Below the pieces are notes generated by a model. That model was given only the letters and a program-made list of their open reading frames with translations, was not told where the DNA came from and did not search any database. The position numbers were made by a program, and so were the translations under genes. A stretch of DNA of 64,000 nucleotides from contig JAVKDD010000011.1 in assembly GCA_040222455.1 (NCBI GenBank), positions 496,001 to 560,000 on the forward strand. The letters run 5' to 3'. The stretch comes from RHLJ01 sp040222455. GTDB lineage: Bacteria; Bacteroidota; Rhodothermia; Balneolales; Balneolaceae. Shown here piece after piece: positions 47,201-56,248 of this stretch (the first letter of the stretch is position 1; the number at the start of each line of letters is the position of its first letter).

Positions 47201-50200
47201 AAACATTTGAAGTAGAAGGTTGCTGTACAAATTCCATTTCTATTTGAGAACCAGCAACCATTGTGAGTGTTCCATAACTAGTAGAACCGCCAAGACCTGT
47301 GGTACCTGTATTTCGAATATTTCCAGAATTAGGAAGTGTACCTGTAGTCGGTCGCACTCTAAAATTCGAGAAAATAATTTCACCCGGATTTGTGGTGGAT
47401 GCAGCGCTAATGGTAAAAGTAAGTTGAGAGGAAGAGCTACTTGTAGGAGTTGAAGAAATATTAAGTAAAGTTGATCCCCCAAATGCAGCATTAGTAGTTG
47501 CAGAACCACTGGTTGGATCCCACTCAAAACCTACCGGGGCATTAAAAATAAATGTTCCTCCATTTGTGAATTCACCTGCAAAACTTTCCTGAACTCTTGG
47601 ACCCGTTAATGTAGTATAAGCAGGAGAGGGTGCAATGCTTGCATCATCAGCAGAAATTGCTTCGCCGCCAGTAGCAGCAGTTAATGAACGAATGGCAATT
47701 CCATATTTTGTAGAAAGGTAGTCTTCTACAGTTTCTTGGTCAGATTGGGAAATCTCAGCACCATATAATATTACTTCAGCAATCAATCCATCCCAACTTC
47801 CAGAGGCATCTTGCTCTCCTTGCCCAATAATAGCAGTTGTTACATCCGTCAAAACACCCGTAGGTATATTCTGAAAGTAAGTAGGGTTACTTAAAACTCC
47901 ATCAACATAGAGTTCATAATTTTCCTCTGACTTCCATTTAAGCATTACAATTTGACCAGAAGTGGTTTGAGCATCTTCAAAACTCTCTAATGCAAAGGCA
48001 ACTGTTAAATCCCGCATACCCACTTTGATAACATTATCTCCACCACCGTTATCTCCTAAATCATCATAACGTAAGGTAAATACATTATCGGTGCCATTTG
48101 GGATTGTTGTAGTCCAAAAACCTTGATCTGTGTTTATGTCATCAGATTCAAGTACAAAAAAGATGGTAAGTTCATCTAATCCATTTAAATAATTTTCGGC
48201 GTCTGAATCTTCTAAACGAACCCCGCTTGCTCCACTAAATTCAATTGCATTCTGTGAGTTTATTGTAGCTTCATTGGTCTGGAATAACGGAGCAGTTCCC
48301 GCTGTTGTAAAATGTCGGTTATTTCCACTCTGATCTTCCCATCTACGAACAATGCCACCATCTGTACTTGCACTTCCACCAGTTGTAGCATTAAATGTAC
48401 CAGTATCACCTTTTAGCCAAAACAATAAATCATCTACAGATTTTGGAATACTAAACGAAATATTTCTTGTAACGATATTACTAAGATTGTTCGAAGCTTC
48501 ATCATCATCTGCTTGTATTTCAATGGTTCGGGGTATATCATCAGGAGTAGTTACTCTACTAGTATACTTTACAGTTCTTAATGCAGATTGAAAATCTGCC
48601 TTTGAGGCAGGTCCAGTTAGAGTGAGTGTTCCATTTCCAATATTCCAGCCCGAAGTTATTCCAAACAAAGACTCAAAGATTAAGGTGTCTTGAGCGCTAT
48701 CGTAATTGGTAGTAATTTGAAATGTAACTGTCTCAATTTCGGTATTATCAGGATCGGTAAGTGTGATAGTTTCGGTAACATTTATCGTATCACCAGAAGG
48801 GTAGAATAAATTTGATGATTCTATTGATGCTAGGGCAGGAGCAGTATTTAAACTTGTTACAGAAATATCTCTTGTTGTTCCAACAGAACTGCTATCGATT
48901 CCATCATATACTCTAAATTCAATAGTACGATCAAGACCTGTTACTGGATCAGAACTTATATTTTCGTATGTAACTGCCCTTAATGCAGTTTGATAATTCG
49001 CAAGAGTAGTTGTACCAGAAAGAGAAAGTACACCAGTACTACTATTAAAACTTCCAGTTATGCCGTTCGCATTTACATAATCGAGGATGTCTTCACCAAG
49101 AAAATAGTTGTTTACAAATGCAACTGTTGCACCTTGAAGATTTGAATCGTCATTGTCAGCAACTGTAATTGCAGCTGTGGTCGAAGTTGGACCATCATCT
49201 TCAGTAAAGGCAATGGTTGATCCTTCTAATGAGGCTAGGGTAGGGATGTCATTATTAGGAATAATTTCAATTACTCGACTAACAACACCACTTGGACCGT
49301 CCCAATCATATACTTCAAAACTGATTTCTCGAGGGGTTGTAGATGGACTAGTTCCTTCCGTATTCTGATAGGTTACGTTTCTGAGTGCAGATTGATAATT
49401 ACCAACTGTTGTAGTACCTGTAAGTGTTAACACCCCTGAGGAACTATTATAAGAACCAGAAATTCCTAGAGCGGTAGAATAAGCAAGCACATCTTCGGAA
49501 GATTCAAATCCAGAGGAAATATAAACTTTAGCGCTATCAAGATTGGTATCGTCTGCGTCAGTAATAACAATAGTATCCGTAATATCAGTTGAAGGATCTC
49601 CTTCATCATAACTCAAATCAGAAATTTCAATGTCAGATAAAACAGAAGGGGTATTAAACCATTTATCACTTAAAAAGCCATAGATGTTGGTGAAATCGGT
49701 AGTGCTTAGAGCATTATTCCAGGATATTAGTTCTGCAATTACACCACCATAAGGGCTTGTCCCAGAAGGATCAGCATTAGAAGTAGATGTTGGATCGATA
49801 GTTCCATCTTCTTCCCCAATTTCTGCACCACCTGAATGAGCTCGTTGGAAGTCTGTATCAGTAAGAGTGATAATTGAACCCCCATTTATATTTGCCTCCC
49901 AAACTTGATCAACCGAAGAAGCAGCCGTAGCATCATGACTAGCAATAATTATATAAGAGGTATTAATACTTACAGAACCCAAGTTTATGGATTTATATTG
50001 ATTTCCTCCAGACCATTCGTTGTTGTTCCATACTACAGCATATGCAATACCATCTTTAATACTTATCTGATAGCCTCTAGTGCCTGCACCTTGTTCATAA
50101 ATAACTTGAAGACCTGAAACGGAATTGCCAGTTCGAAACATAACTGCAAATGATTTTTCCGTATAGCTCGAAGTGTTAAGTCGGGCATTATTTGGAGGAT

Positions 50201-52316
50201 TAAAACTATCTGTGGTTCCGTTGAATAAAAGACCACTTCGGCCACCTAAAAGATTCGAGTCAAGATTTGGCTCTTGACCACCAGAAGTTGTTGCTGATAA
50301 ATCATTACTAGTTCCACCTGCATTATCTGATCTATCTCCCCATGTAGCTAAATTACCATTTGCTGGTTGACCAGTACCTGCGTTTCCATTTCCATCAGCA
50401 TCCTGAGCATCAAAATGAAAAACATCTGTCGCTTTATATGTGGCTAGTTCTGTAATGTCTGTTGGATATTCTACGTTTCTTGTGGCAGCAATACTATTTT
50501 CAGTTCCATCATTTACCACAATACTAATGGTTCGAGTGGTCATATCTGGTGAGCCAGCCGTATTTTCGTAAGTAACCGTTCTTAATGCTGACTGGTATGT
50601 TGCTTTTGTTGCCGTCCCAGATAACGTTAAAATTCCTGTACCACTTGCATATGAACCTGTTATTCCATTTGCATTAGTAAAAGCCAGCACATCTTCTGAA
50701 GAACTAAATCCACTTGTAACAGAAACAGTAGCACTTTCAATATTAGTGTCATCGATGTCTGATACTAATAAAGTTGAAGTAACCATTTTTTGGCCTGCAC
50801 TGGCAAAGTAAATGATTGAATTAGATTCAATTCCACTTAATATTGGTGCATTATTTACTTTAACTACATTAATATTTCTAGTTTTCGTATTACTATCATC
50901 GTCACCATCATTTACGGTAAATGTAATTGTACGTACCGTTTCAGTTGGTGCAGGATCTGAATTACTATAAGTAACACTGCGTAGCGCTGTTTGATATTCT
51001 GCTACTGTTGCAGTACCCGTTAGAGTAAGTATACCAGTGCCACTAGCATAAGAACCTGATATCCCATTTTGATTAGTAAAACTCAGAATATCTTCTGAAG
51101 AATTAAAGTTTGAGGTAATTGCAACTGTAGCACTTTCAATATTAGTATCATCTCCGTCAAAAAGGGTAAGAGCTGATGTTATTGCGGTGGGAGAATCTCC
51201 AGAATTATATGTAATGGTACTAGTTTCGATACTAGCTAAGACAGGCTCAGAGTTAATTTGAGTGAAAAAAGTACCTGGCGAAAATTGATTGTTATATTCG
51301 GTTGAAACCCAGTCAGCCGATCGTGTATTATTTGAAATACGAACTTCATCTATATCGCCTAGGTAATCATAAGTAGTAGTAGATATAAATAAATCGTCAT
51401 CATTTACGGAAAATGATTCTAAGGAATTATCGGAGGCCACCTGTGATCCATTAACGTAAATTATCCGGTCTCCATTAGATGCTCTTGTAAAGGATAAGTA
51501 ACGCCAAACATTATTCGTCAGTTGTCCTGTTGGACTTACTAGTGCGTCATTATTAATTTGAAAACTTAACCTGCCATTTCCATCAACCCAAACTGAATAG
51601 CCATTTAAATAATTACCTTTTGTAATAATGTCTGGTCCATTATTTAGATTCGCAATCCTTACCCATAAAGAAATGGTGATATTTCCACTAATATCTAGTG
51701 GTGAAACACCATTATCTACTACGGTAATTAAATCGTTGTTACTATTAAAATCTCTCGCAAGTCCAATTTGACCAGTAGTTGAAACGGTTCCACTATTGGT
51801 TCCATTTGTGCCTTCACCAGATGCATCAAGAAAATCTCCATTTAAATGAAGAACCATTTTATAATTAGAATCCCACACATTAGAACTGGATTGGTCGGTT
51901 GTAATACTTGGATTCCCAAAATAGACATAGAATTCGGTATCAACAGTGCCGGATAGCGTAGGGAAACGAACCCAATATTCTAAAGTTCCAGTTGTAGCAT
52001 TATAAGATTCTCTTTGGTGGCTTAGAATAGTTGTTCCATTTGCCGCTGTAAAAGTGATGTCATCACCTTGTGCGTCTTGAACAAAGCCGCCATTACCTGT
52101 AGTTCGTAAATCGTTTAATGTGACACTTATAAGTACAGGGAAGTTGGTTAGATTCGTTTGAGAGACTTCTGAAACCTGATTCGCATTAATCTGACCTTTT
52201 AAACGATTGGTATAGCCAGAAAGTTGAGCCATGACAATTTCGGATCCTATAAGTAAAGTGAAGAATAGGACACCTGAAACTAGTTTTAAATACTTTTTGA
52301 ATATGCTCGTACTCAT
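44247..52316 (-). CDS. Giant T9SS-secreted multidomain adhesin (2689 residues)
   Basis: The protein is a paralogue of the 2537-residue adhesin with the same overall order: signal peptide (about 1-31), DUF2341-like and LamG domain, two cadherin-like repeats, LamG (FHFDAQDADGNGN), three cadherin-like repeats, LamG (WLKGDTGTFNAT), Ig-like domains with Big_1 features (VQVKDSEGNNRTT), conserved module (GSRGWRLISSP ... PFQGFWVKA) and T9SS sorting domain (NYPNPFNPSTLIPFG ... VKKFTLIK). It has five cadherin-like repeats against four in its paralogue. It should be a T9SS-exported surface adhesin. The gap to the downstream paralogue is 102 bases, with no evident terminator. Confidence 0.85.
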   Translation of the reverse strand: MSTSIFKKYLKLVSGVLFFTLLIGSEIVMAQLSGYTNRLKGQINANQVSEVSQTNLTNFPVLISVTLNDLRTTGNGGFVQDAQGDDITFTAANGTTILSHQRESYNATTGTLEYWVRFPTLSGTVDTEFYVYFGNPSITTDQSSSNVWDSNYKMVLHLNGDFLDASGEGTNGTNSGTVSTTGQIGLARDFNSNNDLITVVDNGVSPLDISGNITISLWVRIANLNNGPDIITKGNYLNGYSVWVDGNGRLSFQINNDALVSPTGQLTNNVWRYLSFTRASNGDRIIYVNGSQVASDNSLESFSVNDDDLFISTTTYDYLGDIDEVRISNNTRSADWVSTEYNNQFSPGTFFTQINSEPVLASIETSTITYNSGDSPTAITSALTLFDGDDTNIESATVAITSNFNSSEDILSFTNQNGISGSYASGTGILTLTGTATVAEYQTALRSVTYSNSDPAPTETVRTITFTVNDGDDDSNTKTRNINVVKVNNAPILSGIESNSIIYFASAGQKMVTSTLLVSDIDDTNIESATVSVTSGFSSSEDVLAFTNANGITGSYASGTGILTLSGTATKATYQSALRTVTYENTAGSPDMTTRTISIVVNDGTENSIAATRNVEYPTDITELATYKATDVFHFDAQDADGNGNAGTGQPANGNLATWGDRSDNAGGTSNDLSATTSGGQEPNLDSNLLGGRSGLLFNGTTDSFNPPNNARLNTSSYTEKSFAVMFRTGNSVSGLQVIYEQGAGTRGYQISIKDGIAYAVVWNNNEWSGGNQYKSINLGSVSINTSYIIIASHDATAASSVDQVWEANINGGSIITLTDTDFQRAHSGGAEIGEEDGTIDPTSTSNADPSGTSPYGGVIAELISWNNALSTTDFTNIYGFLSDKWFNTPSVLSDIEISDLSYDEGDPSTDITDTIVITDADDTNLDSAKVYISSGFESSEDVLAYSTALGISGSYNSSSGVLTLTGTTTVGNYQSALRNVTYQNTEGTSPSTTPREISFEVYDWDGPSGVVSRVIEIIPNNDIPTLASLEGSTIAFTEDDGPTSTTAAITVADNDDSNLQGATVAFVNNYFLGEDILDYVNANGITGSFNSSTGVLSLSGTTTLANYQTALRAVTYENISSDPVTGLDRTIEFRVYDGIDSSSVGTTRDISVTSLNTAPALASIESSNLFYPSGDTINVTETITLTDPDNTEIETVTFQITTNYDSAQDTLIFESLFGITSGWNIGNGTLTLTGPASKADFQSALRTVKYTSRVTTPDDIPRTIEIQADDDEASNNLSNIVTRNISFSIPKSVDDLLFWLKGDTGTFNATTGGSASTDGGIVRRWEDQSGNNRHFTTAGTAPLFQTNEATINSQNAIEFSGASGVRLEDSDAENYLNGLDELTIFFVLESDDINTDQGFWTTTIPNGTDNVFTLRYDDLGDNGGGDNVIKVGMRDLTVAFALESFEDAQTTSGQIVMLKWKSEENYELYVDGVLSNPTYFQNIPTGVLTDVTTAIIGQGEQDASGSWDGLIAEVILYGAEISQSDQETVEDYLSTKYGIAIRSLTAATGGEAISADDASIAPSPAYTTLTGPRVQESFAGEFTNGGTFIFNAPVGFEWDPTSGSATTNAAFGGSTLLNISSTPTSSSSSQLTFTISAASTTNPGEIIFSNFRVRPTTGTLPNSGNIRNTGTTGLGGSTSYGTLTMVAGSQIEMEFVQQPSTSNVSSAISPTVRVQLIDQFGNPVEESRESISLALNQVSGTGVLGGTLSQQTNLFGIAEFDDLTVDDVGTYSLTASSTGLADTTSTEFDVVVVGELTQFTVERVPSGNISNKLAGQTFNITIVAKDGQPDTVDTFTGTVNLTSNCTLSSGGGSTSNFVAGVLSSRTMSISNVGTCTITATNSAGAQTGVSNSFTVTPGAASPTTTTISASPSVILNDGFSTSTITVQVKDSEGNNRTTGGATVLLSTTDGALSSVTDNGNGTYTATLTSSVVAGTATITGTLNAVAITDNAQVEFAAFNNLWRSSVGSVANARNWDLGTNWSTGSVPLPGDKVLIPANPAVGNEQPVVNTTNTTITQLFIESGASVTVSGGKELIVTGELSGDGEILGSNTDSVTVGGNLGISDMSVGFVKLNGSVNQDVTTPNDYVFLELDNTNGADFFSNLTITDSLKLINGTLFMPSGTNLIANAKEYVNGNIRMQRRITGSRGWRLISSPIDTTYGEFLDGTLTQGFTGSTLGAAPLDSLQPNVLTYLESYNASGDSTTDNQRYRTPSNANVDKVLEGQGIFVFVFGDIAADSRYNDPLPDTLDVIGREFEGDGTKVDFGVTYTERTDGELGWNLIGNPFLATIDWDDAANWTKTNIESTIYIWDPASNGGNGEYLTWNGVTGTLPTGGLIAPFQGFWVKANAALPTLEVNLAAKTTGGSFLRKEAGKMVADSSKAKINNTDIKRIGLGVTSSDGRSKRTNIMFSENGDLNKDDLDAFRLLPLSTSHIELHSLLDDGTELAINNLPNDFNSRLFIPLHVNAYEDGIPFSGEFTMLWDDLRTIPEDWILTLIDNETGEEINMMDELSYTFNHSTRAKISTNYAVNPLTPNYSIRQKSKTQATRFTLKISTEQIERDVPEEIFLDQNYPNPFNPSTLIPFGIDQDTNVELVVYDILGRKVRTLVTGPRSAGRYEVRFNSMELASGVYFYRLVTNSKVLVKKFTLIK
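48460..51255 (-). repeat. Five cadherin-like repeats within the 2689-residue adhesin
   Basis: Two copies lie near 50470-51255 and three near 48460-49660, separated by a LamG-like domain. Neighbouring copies are highly alike: GSYASGTGILTL(T/S)GTAT occurs in both of the first two, pointing to recent duplication or gene conversion. Boundaries are approximate. Confidence 0.7.
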
Positions 52317-52441
52317 CTGAATTTTTTTAATCAGTACTTCTACTTCTTAAGATAGAGAATGGAAGCTTAGAGAGGGCTAAAATTAACTGATTCTAATTAG
52401 GTATAGAAAGGTTTAATAAATCAAAAGAAAAACAAATATTT

Positions 52442-55400
52442 TTATTTAATAAGTGTCATTTTCTTTGTAATAACGTTATTTCTGCTGATTAATCGGTAGA
52501 TATATATGCCACTCGACAAATTCGCCGCATCCCAAAAATAAGTGTGCATCCCAGCCTCAAGCTCTGAATTTACAATTGTTGCTACTTCACGACCAAGTAA
52601 ATCGTAAATTTTGAGTGAGACATTACTTTGAATCGGAAGTTCAAACTCAATATTAGTAGAAGGATTGAAAGGGTTCGGGTAGTTTTGGTTTAACTTAAAT
52701 TGAGTTGGTAAATCGTTATTGGTTGCGTCTGTACCAGGTTCAATTAACAACGAAAATCGTGAACCATCAGGTGCTGCTTTATCTGTTATTCTGGCCTTTT
52801 TGTTAATGTTGGCGTTTGGAGCAGTTCTAGAATTTACCCCTTCAAAGTTGAAAGGAATAATTGCACCTTCGTACACCAATATTTCCGATCCTGTTTCTTT
52901 GTCTACTAAATAGATGTTCCAACCATCAGGAATTTCACTAAAACCACTAAATTCAAAGTTTAGTGGTTTTGTCACCGAATATCCTTCTTCAAAAGCATTA
53001 ACTAAAAGAGGTATCTCAATTGGAATACCAAAATATCTGGGAAGATTATTAATCGCTAGCTTATCGTAGGTTTCTGATACAGATGAAAGTTCTATATAAT
53101 CACCAATTCCAGATTGAGGTAGTAATTTGAAAGCATCTTTTATGTCTTTTCCAAGCTTAGCACTACTACTGAACATAAAATGGGTTGAAGTTTGGTTTTC
53201 ATCATCTGATAAAGTAATCGAGAATTGAGGTACAGAAGTAGTATTTCTCTGGGTTACAAGTTTTCCGACAAAAGATCCATTTGTTGTTTTTGCATCTTCA
53301 TCTACCACTAAGGAAGGTGAAGTATCATTTGCTTTAATCCAAAAACCTTGGAAAGGAGCGATCAATCCGTTGGATGGTAAATCTCCCGTTGTACCATTCC
53401 AGGTTTTGTATTCATTGGTTGTATAATCCCACACATAGATAGAGGCGTCTATATTCGTTTTTGTCCAATTTGGATCATCCCAATTAATAGTTGCAGCATA
53501 AGGATTACCTACTAAATTCCAACCAGAATCTGCTTCAGTAGTGTAGGTTACCCCGAAATCAATAGGTCCTTCATTTTCTTGCCCTTGTAATTCTAACGTC
53601 AGAGGAAATGGGTTGTTATATCTGGAATCAGTTACAATATCACCAAAAATATAGGTATGAAATCCTCTCCCTGGTGTTATAGTAGTTCCGGCGCTTGATG
53701 GAGCTCTCCAACGTTGATTGTCGGTTCCGGGATAAGTTTCATCGTAATATAAAACGTTTGGTTGTAGACTATCTAAAGGAGCATTCCCAAGTGACGATCC
53801 AGTATAACCTTGCGTTGTAATCCCATCTAAAAAATCACCATAATTGGTATTTAATGGCGATGATAGAAGCCTCCAACCTCTAGAGCCGATTATTTCTCGT
53901 TTCATTATTAAATCGCCAGACCCAATGGTTTTAGTATTAGCAATAAGGTTTTTTCCAGATTTAATAATTAGAGAACCGCTGGTGAGTGCTAGTGTGCCTA
54001 TAACTTCAATATTTGAATCTAATGTTACACCCGTGGAGTTATTGATAGTTAAATTATTAACTGAAGTTGGGAGACCAGATCCTGTTACTTGAGCTGAACT
54101 TCCGTTATAAGTATAACTTCCTGAATTACTAAAAGTTCTAGTAGTTGTTCGGATGTTACCCGTTGCTCCTGTTGCACTTATTCCACCTACAGAACCAATT
54201 TCTAGCGTACCAGTTGTCACTTCAAATGTACCTGCACCAGTGATATTTTTTGTTCCAGTTGTTAAAGTACCGCCAGCACCTACAACAAGTTTTGAAGATG
54301 ATTTAATTTCTACTGAGAATTGTGAAGTGATGGAGGTGGAGCTTGCAATTGTCACAATATCTCCGTCTCCAACAATTACAATAGCTCCATTTGTATTTCC
54401 TGGATTGGAAGCCGCTGCTGTACCTGAATGACTTACCTGAGACCATGTACTATTAGAAGCCCAGTTTCCATTTTGGCGACTATAAAAAGTAAGAGGTCCG
54501 TCTTTTCTGAATCTTTTCTTGTGGTTTGGTGAAATTTCCCTTCCATCTACACTTTCTAGATTGTTCATAGTTATCTCGTAGTCAACATTTTCATTTATGG
54601 TTGATATTACGAGACTTACCTGCTTATTATCTCCAGAAATATTTAATGTAGCACTAGTAATAGTAACAGAAGATGCGTCACTAACTCTCTTGATAGAGTA
54701 ATTCGCAGTATTTTGGGCAAGATCTACAAGCATTGCCTTATTGAATATTATTAAAACGGATGTGGTTGTTGGAGCAGTTGCAGATACAGCATATGGTGAA
54801 GGACTCACCACATTTGGAGCTCCAGCACCATTTACTTCGCCCTGTACCTCTAGTTGATCTCCTTCATATATATCAATATTAGCATCTTCATCTACGGTAA
54901 GATTACCTTGAATAATAATGGTATTTCCACCACCATCAGTATTTACTACAGAACCAGAATCTACCTGAACATTAAAGAACACAATATCATTATCTGTTTT
55001 TATTTCTTGATCTGAATCACCACTAAAAACAAATGTACTCGAATCTGAATTAAAGACGCTTCCATTTTTAAGATCTAAATCACCTTGTAGATTTACTGTA
55101 GCAGTGCCTGCATTTACAGTACCCCCATTTGAAAATTTTGCATCTCCGCCGATATTTAGATTTCCAGAATTTAAGTTGAAACTACCTCCACTTTTAAGCT
55201 CTGCCTTTCCTGTTATGTTCAGAGTTCCGGAATCTATCGACAAATTTCCGTCATTTTTAAATTCAGTATCTCCTGTAACGGTTACGTTTGCATTCTGGAT
55301 ATTAACATTCCCGTCACTTTTTGCATCTAAATTTCCATTTATGATTACGGTTCCAGAACCAAAGTTTACCGTTCCATTATTTTCAACAGCAGTATTATCA

Positions 55401-56083
55401 TTTAAAGTGAGTAAGCCTGAATCTAAATTAAAAACGCCGCCACTTTTAACAGTAAAATCCCCATCAAATGTGATATCTGCATCATCCCCATTAAAAATTC
55501 CATTTATTTCAGTTTTCCCAGAAACTTGTACTGTACCATTTTCAGCATTAAATAAATTACCACTGGAGATATCTAAATCTCCAAAAACTGAAAAGGTGCC
55601 ATTTCCAAGGTTTACCGCACCGATAATTTCAACATCAACATCATGATTAACTGAACCAGCAGTAAAACTTCCATCAGTTATATTAATTTTTGGAGAGCCA
55701 TTCATTTTAAGTTTGTTGCCACCCCCATCCAATATTACATGACCGTTTATGATGCGAAGTTCCCCAGTTCCATAAATTTCTAAATCATCTGTTATTGTAA
55801 GAGTAGCATTGTTTCTAATCCGAAGTTGATCACCAGGATTAGAATACCATTGGTTTATCGTTACTGTTTTTACAGTTACATTTGTAGTAATTACTGGGCG
55901 GGGAGTAGTATTGTTTCTCATAGAAACTTTTTGCCCAGAAGTAGGCACACCAGAAGGGCTCCAATTACCAGCTGTATGCCAAGATGAATCGATAGCACCA
56001 GTCCATATTTTATCCTGTGCAACAGCTATACTACTGGCTAAGATTAGAGTTAGTAAAAGGATAAGATAATTTTTGTAATTCAT
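52442..56083 (-). CDS. T9SS-secreted beta-solenoid surface protein (1213 residues)
   Basis: A signal peptide (about 1-22) is followed by a segment WTGAIDSSWHTAGNWSPSGVPTS, the usual opening of beta-helix exoproteins. A long regular solenoid (about 130-365) follows with turns such as SGGSFNLNSGNLNIGGDAKF. Next come an Ig-like domain (about 430-520, SPSPYAVSATAPTTTSVLI), a second solenoid-like part, the conserved module GSRGWRLLSSP ... PFQGFWIKA shared with the two giant adhesins, and a T9SS sorting domain (NYPNPFNPSTNIEFELP ... TKKMTLIK). It is the first gene of the minus-strand block and diverges from the rhamnose operon. It should be displayed on the surface via T9SS. The ligand is unknown. 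Confidence 0.82.
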   Translation of the reverse strand: MNYKNYLILLLTLILASSIAVAQDKIWTGAIDSSWHTAGNWSPSGVPTSGQKVSMRNNTTPRPVITTNVTVKTVTINQWYSNPGDQLRIRNNATLTITDDLEIYGTGELRIINGHVILDGGGNKLKMNGSPKINITDGSFTAGSVNHDVDVEIIGAVNLGNGTFSVFGDLDISSGNLFNAENGTVQVSGKTEINGIFNGDDADITFDGDFTVKSGGVFNLDSGLLTLNDNTAVENNGTVNFGSGTVIINGNLDAKSDGNVNIQNANVTVTGDTEFKNDGNLSIDSGTLNITGKAELKSGGSFNLNSGNLNIGGDAKFSNGGTVNAGTATVNLQGDLDLKNGSVFNSDSSTFVFSGDSDQEIKTDNDIVFFNVQVDSGSVVNTDGGGNTIIIQGNLTVDEDANIDIYEGDQLEVQGEVNGAGAPNVVSPSPYAVSATAPTTTSVLIIFNKAMLVDLAQNTANYSIKRVSDASSVTITSATLNISGDNKQVSLVISTINENVDYEITMNNLESVDGREISPNHKKRFRKDGPLTFYSRQNGNWASNSTWSQVSHSGTAAASNPGNTNGAIVIVGDGDIVTIASSTSITSQFSVEIKSSSKLVVGAGGTLTTGTKNITGAGTFEVTTGTLEIGSVGGISATGATGNIRTTTRTFSNSGSYTYNGSSAQVTGSGLPTSVNNLTINNSTGVTLDSNIEVIGTLALTSGSLIIKSGKNLIANTKTIGSGDLIMKREIIGSRGWRLLSSPLNTNYGDFLDGITTQGYTGSSLGNAPLDSLQPNVLYYDETYPGTDNQRWRAPSSAGTTITPGRGFHTYIFGDIVTDSRYNNPFPLTLELQGQENEGPIDFGVTYTTEADSGWNLVGNPYAATINWDDPNWTKTNIDASIYVWDYTTNEYKTWNGTTGDLPSNGLIAPFQGFWIKANDTSPSLVVDEDAKTTNGSFVGKLVTQRNTTSVPQFSITLSDDENQTSTHFMFSSSAKLGKDIKDAFKLLPQSGIGDYIELSSVSETYDKLAINNLPRYFGIPIEIPLLVNAFEEGYSVTKPLNFEFSGFSEIPDGWNIYLVDKETGSEILVYEGAIIPFNFEGVNSRTAPNANINKKARITDKAAPDGSRFSLLIEPGTDATNNDLPTQFKLNQNYPNPFNPSTNIEFELPIQSNVSLKIYDLLGREVATIVNSELEAGMHTYFWDAANLSSGIYIYRLISRNNVITKKMTLIK
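55010..55700 (-). repeat. Regular beta-solenoid repeats in the 1213-residue surface protein
   Basis: About ten turns of roughly 20-23 residues, each with a pattern like G-x-x-x-F-x-x-D-S-G-x-L-x-I/V-x-G-x-x-x, give a strongly periodic stretch. This is a coding repeat, not a mobile or CRISPR repeat. The periodicity explains the spurious open frames seen on the opposite strand. Confidence 0.7.
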
Positions 56084-56248
56084 TTCAACCTTTAAAATAC
56101 GGAAAATCGACGTTTTATTATATCTAAGAGCCGATTATGAACGAATCCTAACATAGATTAGGGCTTGTTAATTATCACTTCAAATTCAGTAAAAGAAGAA
56201 GTAGTTTATACATTGTAATACGCAGATAATTTAGAATCAGATTGTAGC

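Noticed and set aside
55104..55646. 180-residue plus-strand open frame
   Set aside because: It is antisense to the periodic solenoid coding region, low in complexity and without a signal or family match.
36531..56083. Repeated DNA in the adhesin genes as CRISPR or mobile repeats
   Set aside because: The repeats are in frame, of protein-domain length and diverged at the third codon position, so they are coding repeats.
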